Part shown: positions 44,193-52,418 of the stretch, piece after piece | How the letters are laid out: each line of letters begins with the position of its first letter | Numbering within the stretch: position 1 is the first letter of the stretch | From: Paenibacillus sp. 1781tsa1 | GTDB lineage: Bacteria; Bacillota; Bacilli; Paenibacillales; Paenibacillaceae | DNA: 64,000 nucleotides | Assembly (NCBI RefSeq): GCF_024159265.1 | Contig: NZ_JAMYWY010000001.1 | Location: forward strand, 3,596,001-3,660,000 | Direction of reading: 5' to 3' | Program-made: the position numbers and the translations under genes | Notes under the pieces: model-generated | The model's database searches: none | What the model was told of the DNA's origin: nothing | What the model saw: only the letters and a program-made list of their open reading frames with translations

Positions 44193-44774
44193 ATGCCTTA
44201 TCCGAAAGGGCACAAACTCAAAGTTCGGAACCATATTATTACCAGCGCGGCCAAAGCATTTCGAACCCACGGCGTGCGGAATATTAGTCTTCCACATATT
44301 ATGAAAGGTGCTGGACTAACACATGGGGGATTTTACTCCCATTTTGAAAATAAAGATCAGCTTGTGATGGAGACCTGTCATTTCGCCATTAGTGACACCA
44401 TTGAAATGCTGCAGAGAATTGCAGACAAAAACAAAGAGGAAGATCAGACGTCGATTGAAGCCGTCATTGATTTTTATTTAAGCTCCCTGCATCGAGATCA
44501 GACAGAAGTCGGTTGTATCTTACCAGCTTTATCGGGTGAGATATCCCAATTATCGGAGGATATTCGACAAGCTTACACGCAGGAGTTGCAACGTTTTATC
44601 GCGTTTATTACAACTATGGCTGGGATGAATACCGCTGATGGTTATGCGTTGGTAAGCAGTATGGTAGGTACCGTTGCATTAGCACGGGCAGTTAGTGATG
44701 CGAAGTTCAGTGATGACTTGTTACAGGCAGGTCGTGTGCAGGCCAAACAAATGGTAAAGGTCGGTTCCAGGTAA
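44193..44774 (+). CDS. TetR-family repressor of the lpdA divergon
   Basis: A 193-residue TetR protein. DNA-binding head: NHIITSAAKAFRTHGVRNIS, LPHIMKGAGLTHGGFYSHFENK. The ligand half has EVGCILPALSGEISQLSEDI, the GC..PAL..E....EDIR pattern of NemR/YxaF-like repressors, in which the conserved Cys can respond to electrophiles; that chemistry is inferred. GGGGGAGG precedes the ATG. It probably represses itself and lpdA through the paired operators. Confidence 0.92.
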   Translation: MPYPKGHKLKVRNHIITSAAKAFRTHGVRNISLPHIMKGAGLTHGGFYSHFENKDQLVMETCHFAISDTIEMLQRIADKNKEEDQTSIEAVIDFYLSSLHRDQTEVGCILPALSGEISQLSEDIRQAYTQELQRFIAFITTMAGMNTADGYALVSSMVGTVALARAVSDAKFSDDLLQAGRVQAKQMVKVGSR

Positions 44775-44814
44775 CAACGACATTGATGAAACAGAGGAAT
44801 GGGGGATTGATCGG

Positions 44815-45237
44815 ATGATCATTAGAGAAGCCCGTATTGCAGACTATCCACAATTGAGACATATTTATTTGGATTCCCGGCGGGAGAGCTTTCACTGGGC
44901 CAATGCCAATGAGATGAGACTAGACGATTTTGACCGGGATACATCGGAAGAACAGATTCTTTTGGCAGAGGAAAACGATCAAGTACTTGGATTTGCGTCA
45001 CTATATGTACCTGACCGCTTTATTCATAATTTGTTTGTGCACCCGAGTGCTGCTGGCAAAGGGGTGGGAAAGCAGTTACTCCAGCAATCCGTGGCCGAAT
45101 TGGGAACGCCAGTCACATTAAAATGTGTCTCTGATAATTATAAAGCACTCACATTTTATAAAAAGCAAGGCTGGAAGGCTGTCGTAGAAGAAGGTGAGCC
45201 TGGATCAAGATATTGGGTTCTTCAATATAAGGAATGA
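44815..45237 (+). CDS. GNAT acetyltransferase
   Basis: A 140-residue N-acetyltransferase: IREARIADYPQLRHIYLDSR at the N-terminus, VLGFASLYVPDRFIHNLFVH, then the acetyl-CoA loop PSAAGKGVGKQLLQQS, and LKCVSDNYKALTFYKKQGWK, the NxxAxxFYxxxGF-type motif of small-molecule acetyltransferases. It follows the tetR by 40 bases on the same strand and precedes the DUF4180 gene by 13 bases, so the three may be cotranscribed. Confidence 0.9.
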   Translation: MIIREARIADYPQLRHIYLDSRRESFHWANANEMRLDDFDRDTSEEQILLAEENDQVLGFASLYVPDRFIHNLFVHPSAAGKGVGKQLLQQSVAELGTPVTLKCVSDNYKALTFYKKQGWKAVVEEGEPGSRYWVLQYKE

Positions 45238-45250
45238 GGGAAAAGAAGAC

Positions 45251-45619
45251 ATGAATATCAGAAAAATAAACGAAAATGGAGTATCTATTGCTTACGTTAC
45301 GAGTGATGAAAAATTAATTACCGATGTTCAATCCGCTATCGACCTTATGGCTACGGTTCGATATGAGGCCGAATGTCACCGTATTATAGTTAACAAATCT
45401 GCTGTTAGTGAAGTGTTTTTTGATCTGAAAACACGCCTGGCAGGTGAAGTGTTGCAAAAGTTCATTAATTACCAGACCAAAATTGCGATCATTGGTGATT
45501 TTTCCGGTTATACCAGCAAAAGCCTTCGAGATTTTATCTATGAAAGCAACAAGGGGAACGATATATTCTTCGTAACAGAGGAAGAACTGGCTATTGAAAA
45601 GCTAAGCAAGAAACAGTGA
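45251..45619 (+). CDS. DUF4180 family protein
   Basis: A 122-residue protein. The frame is open from 45194, but ATG 45251 after GAGGGAAAAG gives the usual family length. Matching family stretches: ISIAYVTSDEKLITDVQSAI DLM, CHRIIVNKSAVSEVFFDLKT, RLAGEVLQKFINYQTKIAII GDFS, KSLRDFIYESNKGNDIFFVT. The fold resembles STAS/SpoIIAA-like alpha-beta proteins. No biochemical role is established to my knowledge. Located after a GNAT gene, a frequent neighbour. Confidence 0.88.
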   Translation: MNIRKINENGVSIAYVTSDEKLITDVQSAIDLMATVRYEAECHRIIVNKSAVSEVFFDLKTRLAGEVLQKFINYQTKIAIIGDFSGYTSKSLRDFIYESNKGNDIFFVTEEELAIEKLSKKQ

Positions 45620-45746
45620 TCCAAGTTAACTAAAGAGAGACTGGAGAGACTGGAGAGATTGAGATGGATATTGTGTCATACCGGGAACAAGATCAGGAAC
45701 GACTGGTTCAGTGGAAATTTCATAAATGATAAGAATAATTCCGTTG

Positions 45747-45773
45747 AAGTCGCTAAATTAGCGACTTTTTTTG
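45747..45773 (+). terminator. Intrinsic terminator after the DUF4180 gene
   Basis: AAGTCGC-TAAATTA-GCGACTT with an overlapping T7 run. Confidence 0.85.
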
Positions 45774-45838
45774 TTGGTGTGACTTCGTATGATTTGAATC
45801 CTTCACTTGGTCCTATGCTAAATATAAATATTTACCTC

Positions 45839-45888
45839 TTGCATAAAGAACACATGTTCGGTTTATAATATATACAAACATACGTTCT
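45839..45888 (+). promoter_or_regulatory. SOS promoter with two LexA boxes
   Basis: AGAACACATGTTCG (45847-45860) fits the Bacillus LexA/DinR box (CGAACN4GTTC form) and lies between a -35-like TTGCAT (45839-45844) and -10 TATAAT (45864-45869). CAAACATACGTTCT (45875-45888) is a weaker second box over the initial transcribed region. Confidence 0.85.
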
Positions 45889-45910
45889 TAAATGTACAGG
45901 AGTGATTTCA

Positions 45911-47152
45911 GTGTGGACTAAGCAGCGAACCATCATGCTCATTGATATGCAGAGCTTTTATGCTTCAGTCGAAAAGGCAAAAATGCCCCAATACAAAAAT
46001 AGACCTCTCGCCGTTGCAGGCGATCCAGCAAGACGTTCTGGCATTATTCTTGCCGCTTGTCCATTAGCTAAAGCTAAGGGGGTATCTACCGCAGAACCAC
46101 TCTGGCAGTCTCTTCAGAAGTGCCCTGAACTGATCATTGTCAGACCTCACATGCAAGAATACATCGAAGTATCCACCCAAATCATGTCCATTATTGAGGA
46201 ATTCACCGATCTGGTTGAGCCATACAGTATAGACGAATTATTCGCTGATTTTACAGGGTCTATGCATCTATTTGGTAATGATCCAATCGATTTGGCCAAA
46301 CAAATTCAAGACAAAATCTATAATGAAACAGGGGTCTACGCCAGAGCAGGCATTGGTGAAAACAAAATTATCAGTAAATTGTGCTGCGATATGATTGCTA
46401 AAAAAGCGGAGGGTGGCATTTTTCACTTAAAGAAAGAAGAGTTGCATCTTCACATTGGAGATAAGCCTATCCGCGATATGTGGGGAATTGGCTCAAGAAT
46501 GGAAAAACATCTGTGGAAGATGGGCATCCGAACCATTAAAGACCTGGCGAATACGCCTCTTTCTAAATTAAGAAGCAAGTGGGGTGTTAATGGAGAAGTC
46601 ATCTGGAGAGTCGCCAATGGACTCGACAATTCGCCGGTAACCGTCAACACACACAATACACAAAAGGATATCGGAAACGGAATGACCCTGCCTAGAGATT
46701 TCACAGAAGCATGGGAGATCGAAGTGGTTATTCTCGATATCTGTACAGAAGTGTGCAGAAGAGCCCGTAAAAAGGGGCTGATGGGTAGTGTCATATCTGT
46801 GAGTGTATCGGGAGCAGATTTTGATCACCCCACTGGTTTTCACAGGCAGGTTAAACTGTCTGATCCTACAAACATAACCGTTGATGTGTGCAAGATAGCC
46901 AAACGCATATTCCATCAACATTGGGATGGGCAACCTGTGCGCCGTGTAGGCGTATCCCTGTCTCAATTATCCAACGCGGATACATATCAACTATCTTTCT
47001 TTGATGATCAAGAGCAAAAACGAGCCATTGATCAGGTGATGGACAACATTAAGGATCGATATGGCGACATTGCCATTCTTCGAGCGAGCTCCATAACAGC
47101 TGCGGGTCAAGCGATCGATAGAGCATCTAAAATTGGGGGGCATTACAAATGA
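45911..47152 (+). CDS. uvrX: Y-family DNA polymerase, UvrX/YqjW-like
   Basis: A 413-residue translesion polymerase of the UvrX branch. AGGAG at 45898-45902 is 8 bases before GTG 45911, preferred over GTG 45902. The palm has MLIDMQSFYASVEKA with the first catalytic Asp and steric-gate Phe-Tyr, and EPYSIDELFADFTGS with the Asp-Glu pair; then ARAGIGENKIISKLCCDMIA, a helix-hairpin-helix thumb (MWGIGSRMEKHLWKMGIRTI KDLA) and the little-finger domain ending LSQLSNADTYQLSFFDDQEQ, whose QLSFF is a beta-clamp-binding motif. Controlled by two LexA boxes, and coupled by a 4-base ATGA overlap to a YolD-like gene. Confidence 0.95.
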   Translation: MWTKQRTIMLIDMQSFYASVEKAKMPQYKNRPLAVAGDPARRSGIILAACPLAKAKGVSTAEPLWQSLQKCPELIIVRPHMQEYIEVSTQIMSIIEEFTDLVEPYSIDELFADFTGSMHLFGNDPIDLAKQIQDKIYNETGVYARAGIGENKIISKLCCDMIAKKAEGGIFHLKKEELHLHIGDKPIRDMWGIGSRMEKHLWKMGIRTIKDLANTPLSKLRSKWGVNGEVIWRVANGLDNSPVTVNTHNTQKDIGNGMTLPRDFTEAWEIEVVILDICTEVCRRARKKGLMGSVISVSVSGADFDHPTGFHRQVKLSDPTNITVDVCKIAKRIFHQHWDGQPVRRVGVSLSQLSNADTYQLSFFDDQEQKRAIDQVMDNIKDRYGDIAILRASSITAAGQAIDRASKIGGHYK

Positions 47153-47517
47153 GCAAAAAACTGGAGGCCAATGGATTATGGGAATCGAGCCGCATGATGC
47201 TTCCACAACATAAAGAACGAATTATACAGCATCGTACTCAAATTCATGTTCAAGCGAAACCACTGATTCATGAAGATGAGTGGGAAATTATTGCTCAACA
47301 TATAGATATGTCCCTCAACTATACATTGCAAGCCACCTTTGAAGTGTTTAATGAGTCAGGCAATCGGTATATACACGGGATCGTCACTTCAGTCAGTGCC
47401 TTTGGAAAAAAAATAAAAATTGAAATGGATAATGGATTTGAATGGGTCGATTTTGATCAATTGGTCACTGTAAAGTTTGAAGAAGGAGGAGGTGTGTACG
47501 GTGAGACAAACTTCTGA
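47149..47517 (+). CDS. YolD-like protein
   Basis: A 122-residue YolD-like family protein: LWESSRMMLPQHKERIIQHR, IHEDEWEIIAQHIDMSLNYT, VTSVSAFGKKIKIEMDNGFE WVDFDQLV. Members sit next to UvrX-type Y-family polymerases in Firmicutes and phages and are considered their SOS partners, analogous in position to UmuD with UmuC. Start overlaps the polymerase stop by 4 bases; the end overlaps the next gene by 17 bases. Confidence 0.9.
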   Translation: MSKKLEANGLWESSRMMLPQHKERIIQHRTQIHVQAKPLIHEDEWEIIAQHIDMSLNYTLQATFEVFNESGNRYIHGIVTSVSAFGKKIKIEMDNGFEWVDFDQLVTVKFEEGGGVYGETNF

Positions 47518-47869
47518 GGAACTTGCACTTGTGAAGAGGCTTGTAGAGATGCCGTATCTTTTAGGTGCTCTGGAGGTAGATAAACATAAAATATACGCTT
47601 CAAACTTTAAGATGAAATCGGTGTATATTGATTACCTGGACGGTACCCAAAAGAAAATTGCTTTAGAGATGTACAAATCAAAACAAAGTTTAAAGGAACA
47701 TCATATAAAAATCATTGAAGAGGAGAGATCCGAGCTGAGTTTAACAGTAAATTATTCGGTAAGAGGTTACCTTCACAAAATGACATTATTGTGGAGCAAA
47801 GTGAAAGTGGATGTGACCTTGATGCTTACTGAACATATGAGCGTTGATATTACTGATATGCCAAGATAA
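47501..47869 (+). CDS. Unknown third protein of the UvrX-YolD SOS operon
   Basis: I do not recognise it. Start is GTG 47501, 8 bases after AGGAGGAGG; the open frame begins at 47477 but that region is the ribosome site. 122 residues, charged, with alternating helix and strand: LALVKRLVEMPYLLGALEVD, IYASNFKMKSVYIDYLDGTQ KKIALEMYKS, then LSLTVNYSVRGYLHKMTLLW. No transmembrane segment or metal motif. It overlaps the YolD-like stop by 17 bases and therefore belongs to the LexA-controlled transcript. A role in tolerance or control of mutagenic repair is possible by position only. Confidence 0.75.
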   Translation: MRQTSEELALVKRLVEMPYLLGALEVDKHKIYASNFKMKSVYIDYLDGTQKKIALEMYKSKQSLKEHHIKIIEEERSELSLTVNYSVRGYLHKMTLLWSKVKVDVTLMLTEHMSVDITDMPR

Positions 47870-47959
47870 ACATAGGGTTAGAGCAGAATACGGTATATAA
47901 CGGCATAGGGTGGATATAATACAGCTATAACCATTGTTTTCTTCTCCCGATTTGGGTAA

Positions 47960-47993
47960 ACCGACCTTTGAAATTGAAGGGTCGGTATTTTTT
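47960..47993 (+). terminator. Intrinsic terminator of the SOS operon
   Basis: ACCGACC (47960-47966) pairs with GGTCGGT (47980-47986), loop closed further by CTT/AAG, then A and six T. The stretch 47994-48290 holds no gene I can support. Confidence 0.8.
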
Positions 47994-48312
47994 GTCTCAA
48001 ATTTTTAAATTGGCATATTACACCATATAAAATGAGATAAATCACAAGGTAGATACATATAGATAGACACATTTATCCATATTATCGCGACTAAAACAAG
48101 AATGTATACTTCGTAGGAGTGGTATCAACATATCTGGATTAGCACGGCATGGTTCCGTTATCTTGACAGCCAGGAGTATTACAATACAACGTTGAATAAG
48201 AGTAATATGTTGGTGACTCTTGAGATTGTTTTCTGTGAAAGATATGAACGCTAAACGTTATGACTTACCGTTGAACAACGGAGGATTTTAATTTGTGGAG
48301 GGGAGGAAAGAT

Positions 48313-49200
48313 ATGGACTACAATTCACGGAAGGAAGCGGTGTTTGAGACGAAACGGTTCCGTAACTGTACCATAGCGGCAGGTCGTCGTCATACCGTTG
48401 CTCTTAAATCTGACGGAACAGTAATAGCCGTGGGTGATAATAAATACGGTCAATGTGATGTAAGCGATTGGTCCCGTATCGTAGCCGTTGGTGCTGGTAA
48501 CGTTCATATGGCTACGAACACCGGTAATGCTCATACCGTCGGTCTGAAATCTGATGGTACTGTAATAGCTACAGGTTGGAATAAGCATGATCAATGCAAT
48601 GTAAGCGAATGGCGCGATATAATAACTGTTTCGGCAGGTTGGTGCCGGACTGTTGGGGTTAAATCAGATGGCACCGTGGTTGCGGTGGGGCGAAATAATG
48701 AAGGGGAATGCAACGTGAGCAGCTGGCATGATATTGTATCGGTCACGACGGGTGACTGGCATACACTCGGTCTAAAAATAGACGGAACGGTTACAGCAGT
48801 TGGTAACAATAAATATAACCAATGTAGCGTAAACGACTGGGAAGACATATTGGCTGTTTCGGCCGGATATCTTCATACTGTTGGGCTTAGATCGGATGGC
48901 ACGGTAGTGGCTACGGGTAGAAATAATGAAGGGGAATGCGACGTAAGCGGTTGGCGCGATATTGTCGCAGTTACAGCAGGGAGTTATCATACCGTTGGTC
49001 TTAAGTCTGACGGTACGATGGTTGCTGTGGGTTCCAATAAACATCAACAATGCGATGTAAGGGGCTGGCACGACATTAGAGCTGTTTCGGCGGGCTGTGC
49101 CCATACAATTGGACTGAAATCTGATGGTACGTTAGTGACTGTAGGTGATAATGATTATGGACAATGTGATGTAAGCGGATGGAGTCACATCCAACAATAA
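48313..49200 (+). CDS. Single-domain seven-bladed RCC1-repeat protein
   Basis: A 295-residue protein made almost entirely of seven repeats of about 39 residues, consensus HTVGLKSDGTVVAVGxN, then xxGQCDVSxWxDIVAVxAG. The last repeat ends at SGWSHIQQ and is completed by the N-terminal strand (KRFRNCTIAAGRR), closing a seven-bladed propeller. Blade 1 has an insertion (NVHMATNTGNA). There is no signal peptide or extra domain. ATG 48313 is preferred because GGGGAGG lies 6 bases upstream; an earlier GTG (48295) lies before it. Bacterial RCC1 proteins act in binding or enzyme inhibition in a few cases; no role is claimed. A monocistronic gene. Confidence 0.9.
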   Translation: MDYNSRKEAVFETKRFRNCTIAAGRRHTVALKSDGTVIAVGDNKYGQCDVSDWSRIVAVGAGNVHMATNTGNAHTVGLKSDGTVIATGWNKHDQCNVSEWRDIITVSAGWCRTVGVKSDGTVVAVGRNNEGECNVSSWHDIVSVTTGDWHTLGLKIDGTVTAVGNNKYNQCSVNDWEDILAVSAGYLHTVGLRSDGTVVATGRNNEGECDVSGWRDIVAVTAGSYHTVGLKSDGTMVAVGSNKHQQCDVRGWHDIRAVSAGCAHTIGLKSDGTLVTVGDNDYGQCDVSGWSHIQQ

Positions 49201-49399
49201 TCAAATATTATCATGACAGAACTTATGTAGCGAGCTAAGAGCACAATTTACTTTCTGAAGGCAAGAACTTAATTCCATTGTTGAAAAGAATGGGAACATA
49301 GTAATCATATCGACTAGAATATTTGATCTGTTCCATTAAGCGAACGGGCAGGTTAGTTCAATAAGAATTGCGATATTTGGCACCTAACCTGTATTTATC

Positions 49400-49429
49400 T
49401 TGACAGTAATTGGGTCTAACTCGTAATAT
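49400..49429 (+). promoter_or_regulatory. Promoter upstream of the SDR gene at 49699
   Basis: TTGACA (49400-49405), 18-base spacer, TAATAT (49424-49429). The transcription start near 49437 leaves an unusually long leader of about 260 bases. The preceding part, 49201-49399, shows no feature I can support. Confidence 0.6.
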
Positions 49430-49446
49430 TTGAACTGGAGATGTAG

Positions 49447-49698
49447 GAAAGGGGACTCGCTGGACAATGTGGACTTCCTTGTAATGATGATCTAAACTGG
49501 ATCGCTCGACTTGGTGTTTTGGTTATTACCACACGCCTCGTTTGTGATGCCGATCTGCAATCATTCAAGGGACGCGAGGAACCGTTTGATCAAACCCGGG
49601 CGCGGATACTTGATGTATCCGTTTTTGTTATACCTAGGATAATTCCATCTCCAATGAAAAATGGATTTCTCCCTCCCTTATTAAACGGAGGAAATAAA
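49447..49698 (+). pseudogene. Open coding-like stretch in frame with and upstream of the SDR
   Basis: Eighty-four codons without a stop directly precede the SDR ATG in the same frame. The translation is protein-like (LNWIARLGVLVITTRLVCDA, DLQSFKGREEPFDQTRARIL DVSVFVIPRI) and ends in the SDR ribosome site. No ATG or GTG start with a ribosome site is present; TTG 49519 lacks one. It is either the remnant of another gene or a chance open frame. I do not recognise the family. Confidence 0.35.
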
Positions 49699-50490
49699 AT
49701 GACCAAACTACATGGAAAAACCGCTATCGTGACAGGTACAAGCCGCCTTGGAGGGATCGGAACTGCCGTCTGCCGCGCGTTGGCACACGAAGGCGCTAAT
49801 GTGTTCTATACTCATCTGTACGATTACGATAAGATAGAGAATCCGGGAGATGCCGACAAGAACTGGCCGGATCTCTTCGCTGAAGAACTTCGCTCCTATG
49901 GCATTAAGGCAGCACATATGGAGGTCGATCTTACCGATCCCACTTCTCCAGCGCGAGTGCTTGATGCGTGCCGTTCGGCTGTCGGGCTGCCGACCATTCT
50001 CGTCAACAACGCTACGTACAGCGTATCAGCTGATTTCCGTCAATTGACTGCATCACTGATCGATGCGCACTGCGCCATGAACATTCGAGGTACGTTCATG
50101 CTATCGGCCGAATTTGCGCGTATGCTGGAGGTTGAACTGGCCGGCCGTCAGGCCCTTAACGGCGGCCGGATCATCAACCTTACGTCCGGTCAGGGTAAGG
50201 GGCCGATGCCTGGCAATCTCGCTTATGCAGCAACGAAAGGCGCCGTCTCCACCTTTACCGAATGTCTGTCTGCTGAACTAGCTCCTTTTCACATTACTGT
50301 GAATGCGGTTGATCCCGGTCCTACCGATACGGGTTGGATGTCAGAAGAAGTGAAAAAAGCCTTGCTACCGGGATTTCCGATGGGCAGGATCGGTCTTCCT
50401 GAAGATGTATCCCGTCTGATTGCTTTTCTGGCAAGCGACGATTCCCAATGGATCACCGGACAAATCATCCATTCTAGAGGTGGGTTTTAA
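49699..50490 (+). CDS. Short-chain dehydrogenase/reductase
   Basis: A 263-residue SDR with CGGAGGAAATAAA before ATG 49699. The cofactor loop is TGTSRLGGIGTAVCRALAHEG, longer than the usual TGxxxGIG by two residues. NNATYSVSADF is the NNAG variant, and NLTSGQGKGPMPGNLAYAAT KGA carries the Ser and YxxxK catalytic groups. VDPGPTDTGWMSEEVKKALL and SDDSQWITGQIIHSRGGF complete it; this group includes 3-oxoacyl-ACP-reductase-like enzymes. The motif GTSR.GGIG is typical of a Bacillus/Paenibacillus subfamily of unknown substrate. Monogenic, with a strong terminator at 50544. Confidence 0.9.
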   Translation: MTKLHGKTAIVTGTSRLGGIGTAVCRALAHEGANVFYTHLYDYDKIENPGDADKNWPDLFAEELRSYGIKAAHMEVDLTDPTSPARVLDACRSAVGLPTILVNNATYSVSADFRQLTASLIDAHCAMNIRGTFMLSAEFARMLEVELAGRQALNGGRIINLTSGQGKGPMPGNLAYAATKGAVSTFTECLSAELAPFHITVNAVDPGPTDTGWMSEEVKKALLPGFPMGRIGLPEDVSRLIAFLASDDSQWITGQIIHSRGGF

Positions 50491-50543
50491 TTAGGAAAAC
50501 AGTTCATTAAACTCACGGGAAACAATAGTTTAACGAAAATAAG

Positions 50544-50577
50544 AAGGCAGCCGATTAAAGTAATCGGCTGCCTTTGT
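50544..50577 (+). terminator. Intrinsic terminator after the SDR gene
   Basis: AAGGCAGCCGATTA-AAG-TAATCGGCTGCCTT, a 14-bp perfect stem; T run short. The region 50578-50810 holds nothing I can support. Confidence 0.8.
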
Positions 50578-50812
50578 TAAATTTCACTTTAAGCGGAATG
50601 ACTCAACCGAGCTATTTACTAGCTTTTTAGGGAGAGCAAAAGGGGGATATTAACCTACGTTGTCGTGCACTCCCATTTGCCGAATAGATACACATACGTT
50701 TAGTTCAGATCTTTTTATCAGTGACCATATATCCGTCCCCAGTCTTATTCTAACTAGCCTAAAGTCTCGATTGAGTGCTAGGCTCAGGTTTGTTTCGCGA
50801 ATTCTCCCACAC

Positions 50813-50821
50813 TGTTATACT
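50813..50821 (+). promoter_or_regulatory. Extended -10 promoter of the CPBP gene
   Basis: TGT-TATACT has the TGn extension; no good -35. Start expected near 50828, 28 bases before the gene. Confidence 0.45.
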
Positions 50822-50855
50822 CCTAATCGGAATACATAATAAGGAGTGGAATGAA

Positions 50856-51707
50856 TTGAGTACATCTATGATAAAAGACAGAAAAAAGAACTCCGAAGAC
50901 GGAAGCACGATTCAATCATCAAGGAAAGGATTATTCGTTTTTTTCGCTATGCTGATTCCATTAACGGTTATCAGCTATGTTTTGGCGTTAAATGTATCAC
51001 CCATGTTTGGTCTGCTGCTCATGTGGGCACCTGGCCTATCCTCCATATTTGCTCGTATAGTACTGCATGAAGGTTTTTCGGATATTTCACTGCGAATCGG
51101 AGGAAAGCGAACCTTAAAGACCATCCCATTTGTGTTGTTATTACCGGTTGTCATTGGTTTGTGTGCTTACGGATTCGCCTGGGTTACGGGGTTGGTGGAC
51201 TATGTGAAGTCAGGCGATGTCTTCATTGTCAGCCTTGTCCTATCGGTTATCTACCAAATGTTCGTAGGTACGGCCATCGGTGTAATCAGCAGTGCGGGAG
51301 AAGAGTTGGGATGGAGGGGATACATGCTCACCAGACTCATCAAAGCGAGAGTGCCTAAACCCATTCTAACAAGCGGTTTAATCTGGGGAACATGGCATAT
51401 TCCTGCCATTCTGCTAGGGAACTATTATTCGGGACCGTCACTCGCCTTGTCCATTGTACTGTTCCTTATTACCATCAGTTCTTTTAACTTCATAATTAGT
51501 CACCTTCGATTGAGTACAGGCAGCATTTGGCCCGCAATTCTGCTTCACGCTTCTTGGAATGCCATTATTCAAGATTCATTTGACCATTTAACAAAAGGAG
51601 GTAATGACTTCCTATGGACGGGTGAGTCGGGTATATTGGTAGCTTGTGTGATGCCGATTGCTGTCTGGATCTTTTCCAGAAAATCCGACTATATGCAGCG
51701 CATATGA
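50856..51707 (+). CDS. CPBP-family intramembrane glutamic endopeptidase-like protein
   Basis: A 283-residue membrane protein with about eight helices. AAGGAG (50841-50846) is 9 bases before TTG 50856 and 21 before ATG 50868, so TTG is chosen; the ATG is the alternative. The CPBP motifs are complete: SSAGEELGWRGYMLTRLIKA (EExxxR), IWGTWHIPAILLGNYYSG (FxxxH variant WGTWH) and WPAILLHASWNAI (second His, HxxxN). The family includes CAAX prenyl proteases and bacteriocin-immunity or signal-peptide-degrading proteases. The N-terminal 20 residues are hydrophilic and cytoplasmic. No bacteriocin genes are nearby, so its substrate is unknown. Confidence 0.9.
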   Translation: MSTSMIKDRKKNSEDGSTIQSSRKGLFVFFAMLIPLTVISYVLALNVSPMFGLLLMWAPGLSSIFARIVLHEGFSDISLRIGGKRTLKTIPFVLLLPVVIGLCAYGFAWVTGLVDYVKSGDVFIVSLVLSVIYQMFVGTAIGVISSAGEELGWRGYMLTRLIKARVPKPILTSGLIWGTWHIPAILLGNYYSGPSLALSIVLFLITISSFNFIISHLRLSTGSIWPAILLHASWNAIIQDSFDHLTKGGNDFLWTGESGILVACVMPIAVWIFSRKSDYMQRI

Positions 51708-51842
51708 TTCTCTTCAGGAACGGAATTCTTGGATCAAGAAGATATTTTTCAAGTCAGCTATAACGATGGAAGGATTATTATTGATTTTGACTGGTATAGA
51801 AAGGAGTTTGCTGTGGTTATAATTAAAGATTATGATATGTAA
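51708..51842 (+). pseudogene. Short in-frame fragment after the CPBP stop codon
   Basis: Forty-four codons follow the CPBP TGA in the same frame and end at TAA 51840-51842. They read like a real C-terminus: FLDQEDIFQVSYNDGRIIID, FDWYRKEFAVVIIKDYDM. No ribosome site precedes the TTG at 51729. A remnant of a neighbouring small gene is the simplest reading; read-through is unlikely. Confidence 0.35.
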
Positions 51843-51849
51843 GAACACT

Positions 51850-51895
51850 GGCCCGAATCGTTAATCATTCTAAGATTATCGGTTCGGGCCTTTTT
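51850..51895 (+). terminator. Intrinsic terminator after the CPBP gene
   Basis: GGCCCGAATCGTTAATC (51850-51866) pairs with GATTATCGGTTCGGGCC (51874-51890) with two mismatches, then T5. Confidence 0.85.
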
Positions 51896-51968
51896 GATGA
51901 AAGTCGCTGATGTCGCAGCATCTCTGATCAGGATTTTCCAATATACAACAGGTTTACGTCTCCGCCTG

Positions 51969-52226
51969 TTAACGTCTTCGGAACGCTCCACCGCGTGCCA
52001 GAGCATAGAAAATTAAGAGAGCAATGATCGACCCGACGATCGCGGGTATGATATGAAATCCACCCACTACCGGCCCCCTCGGTCCCAACAGTTCATACCC
52101 TAACCATGATCCAACAAAACCAGCAATGATATTTCCGAGTACGCCTCCCGGCACATCCCGTCCAATCAGATTTCCGCTTAACCAGCCAATTAGCCCACCG
52201 ACAATGATTATCCAGATTAAATACAC
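51969..52226 (-). CDS. GlsB/YeaQ/YmgE-family stress membrane protein
   Basis: An 85-residue protein with three hydrophobic segments: MYLIWIIIVGGLIGWLSGNL, GVLGNIIAGFVGSWLGYELL, and IIPAIVGSIIALLIFYALAR, ending GGAFRRR. The glycine-zipper pattern (GGLIGWLSG, GNIIAGFVGSWLG) defines the transglycosylase-associated/GlsB family, induced by general stress in many bacteria. Its biochemical role is unresolved. Single gene, convergent with the CPBP transcription unit. Confidence 0.9.
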   Translation of the reverse strand: MYLIWIIIVGGLIGWLSGNLIGRDVPGGVLGNIIAGFVGSWLGYELLGPRGPVVGGFHIIPAIVGSIIALLIFYALARGGAFRRR

Positions 52227-52418
52227 GAATTGGTCTCCCTTCCATTGATTTATTACAAGTTATGTTTCGTTAGGGGGAATGTTGCGGATCATCAGAGAAT
52301 CAACCATGAAATCATTTCCATTTTAATCCAAGGGTAGTAAAATCGATTGTACCACCACTCGTATGAATGCTGGTGCAGATGGGATTAAGGATGACCAATA
52401 TAGAAAGGAGGCACTTAG

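Noticed and set aside
45635..45660. Tandem GACTGGAGA direct repeats
   Set aside because: Only two or three imperfect short copies; too small to call a repeat element.
45659..45868. 69-codon plus-strand frame between DUF4180 and uvrX
   Set aside because: It crosses the terminator at 45747 and the LexA promoter; not a plausible gene.
48295..49200. RCC1-encoding DNA considered as a tandem DNA repeat or CRISPR-like array
   Set aside because: Repeats are about 117 bases, in frame and diverged at third positions; they encode propeller blades.
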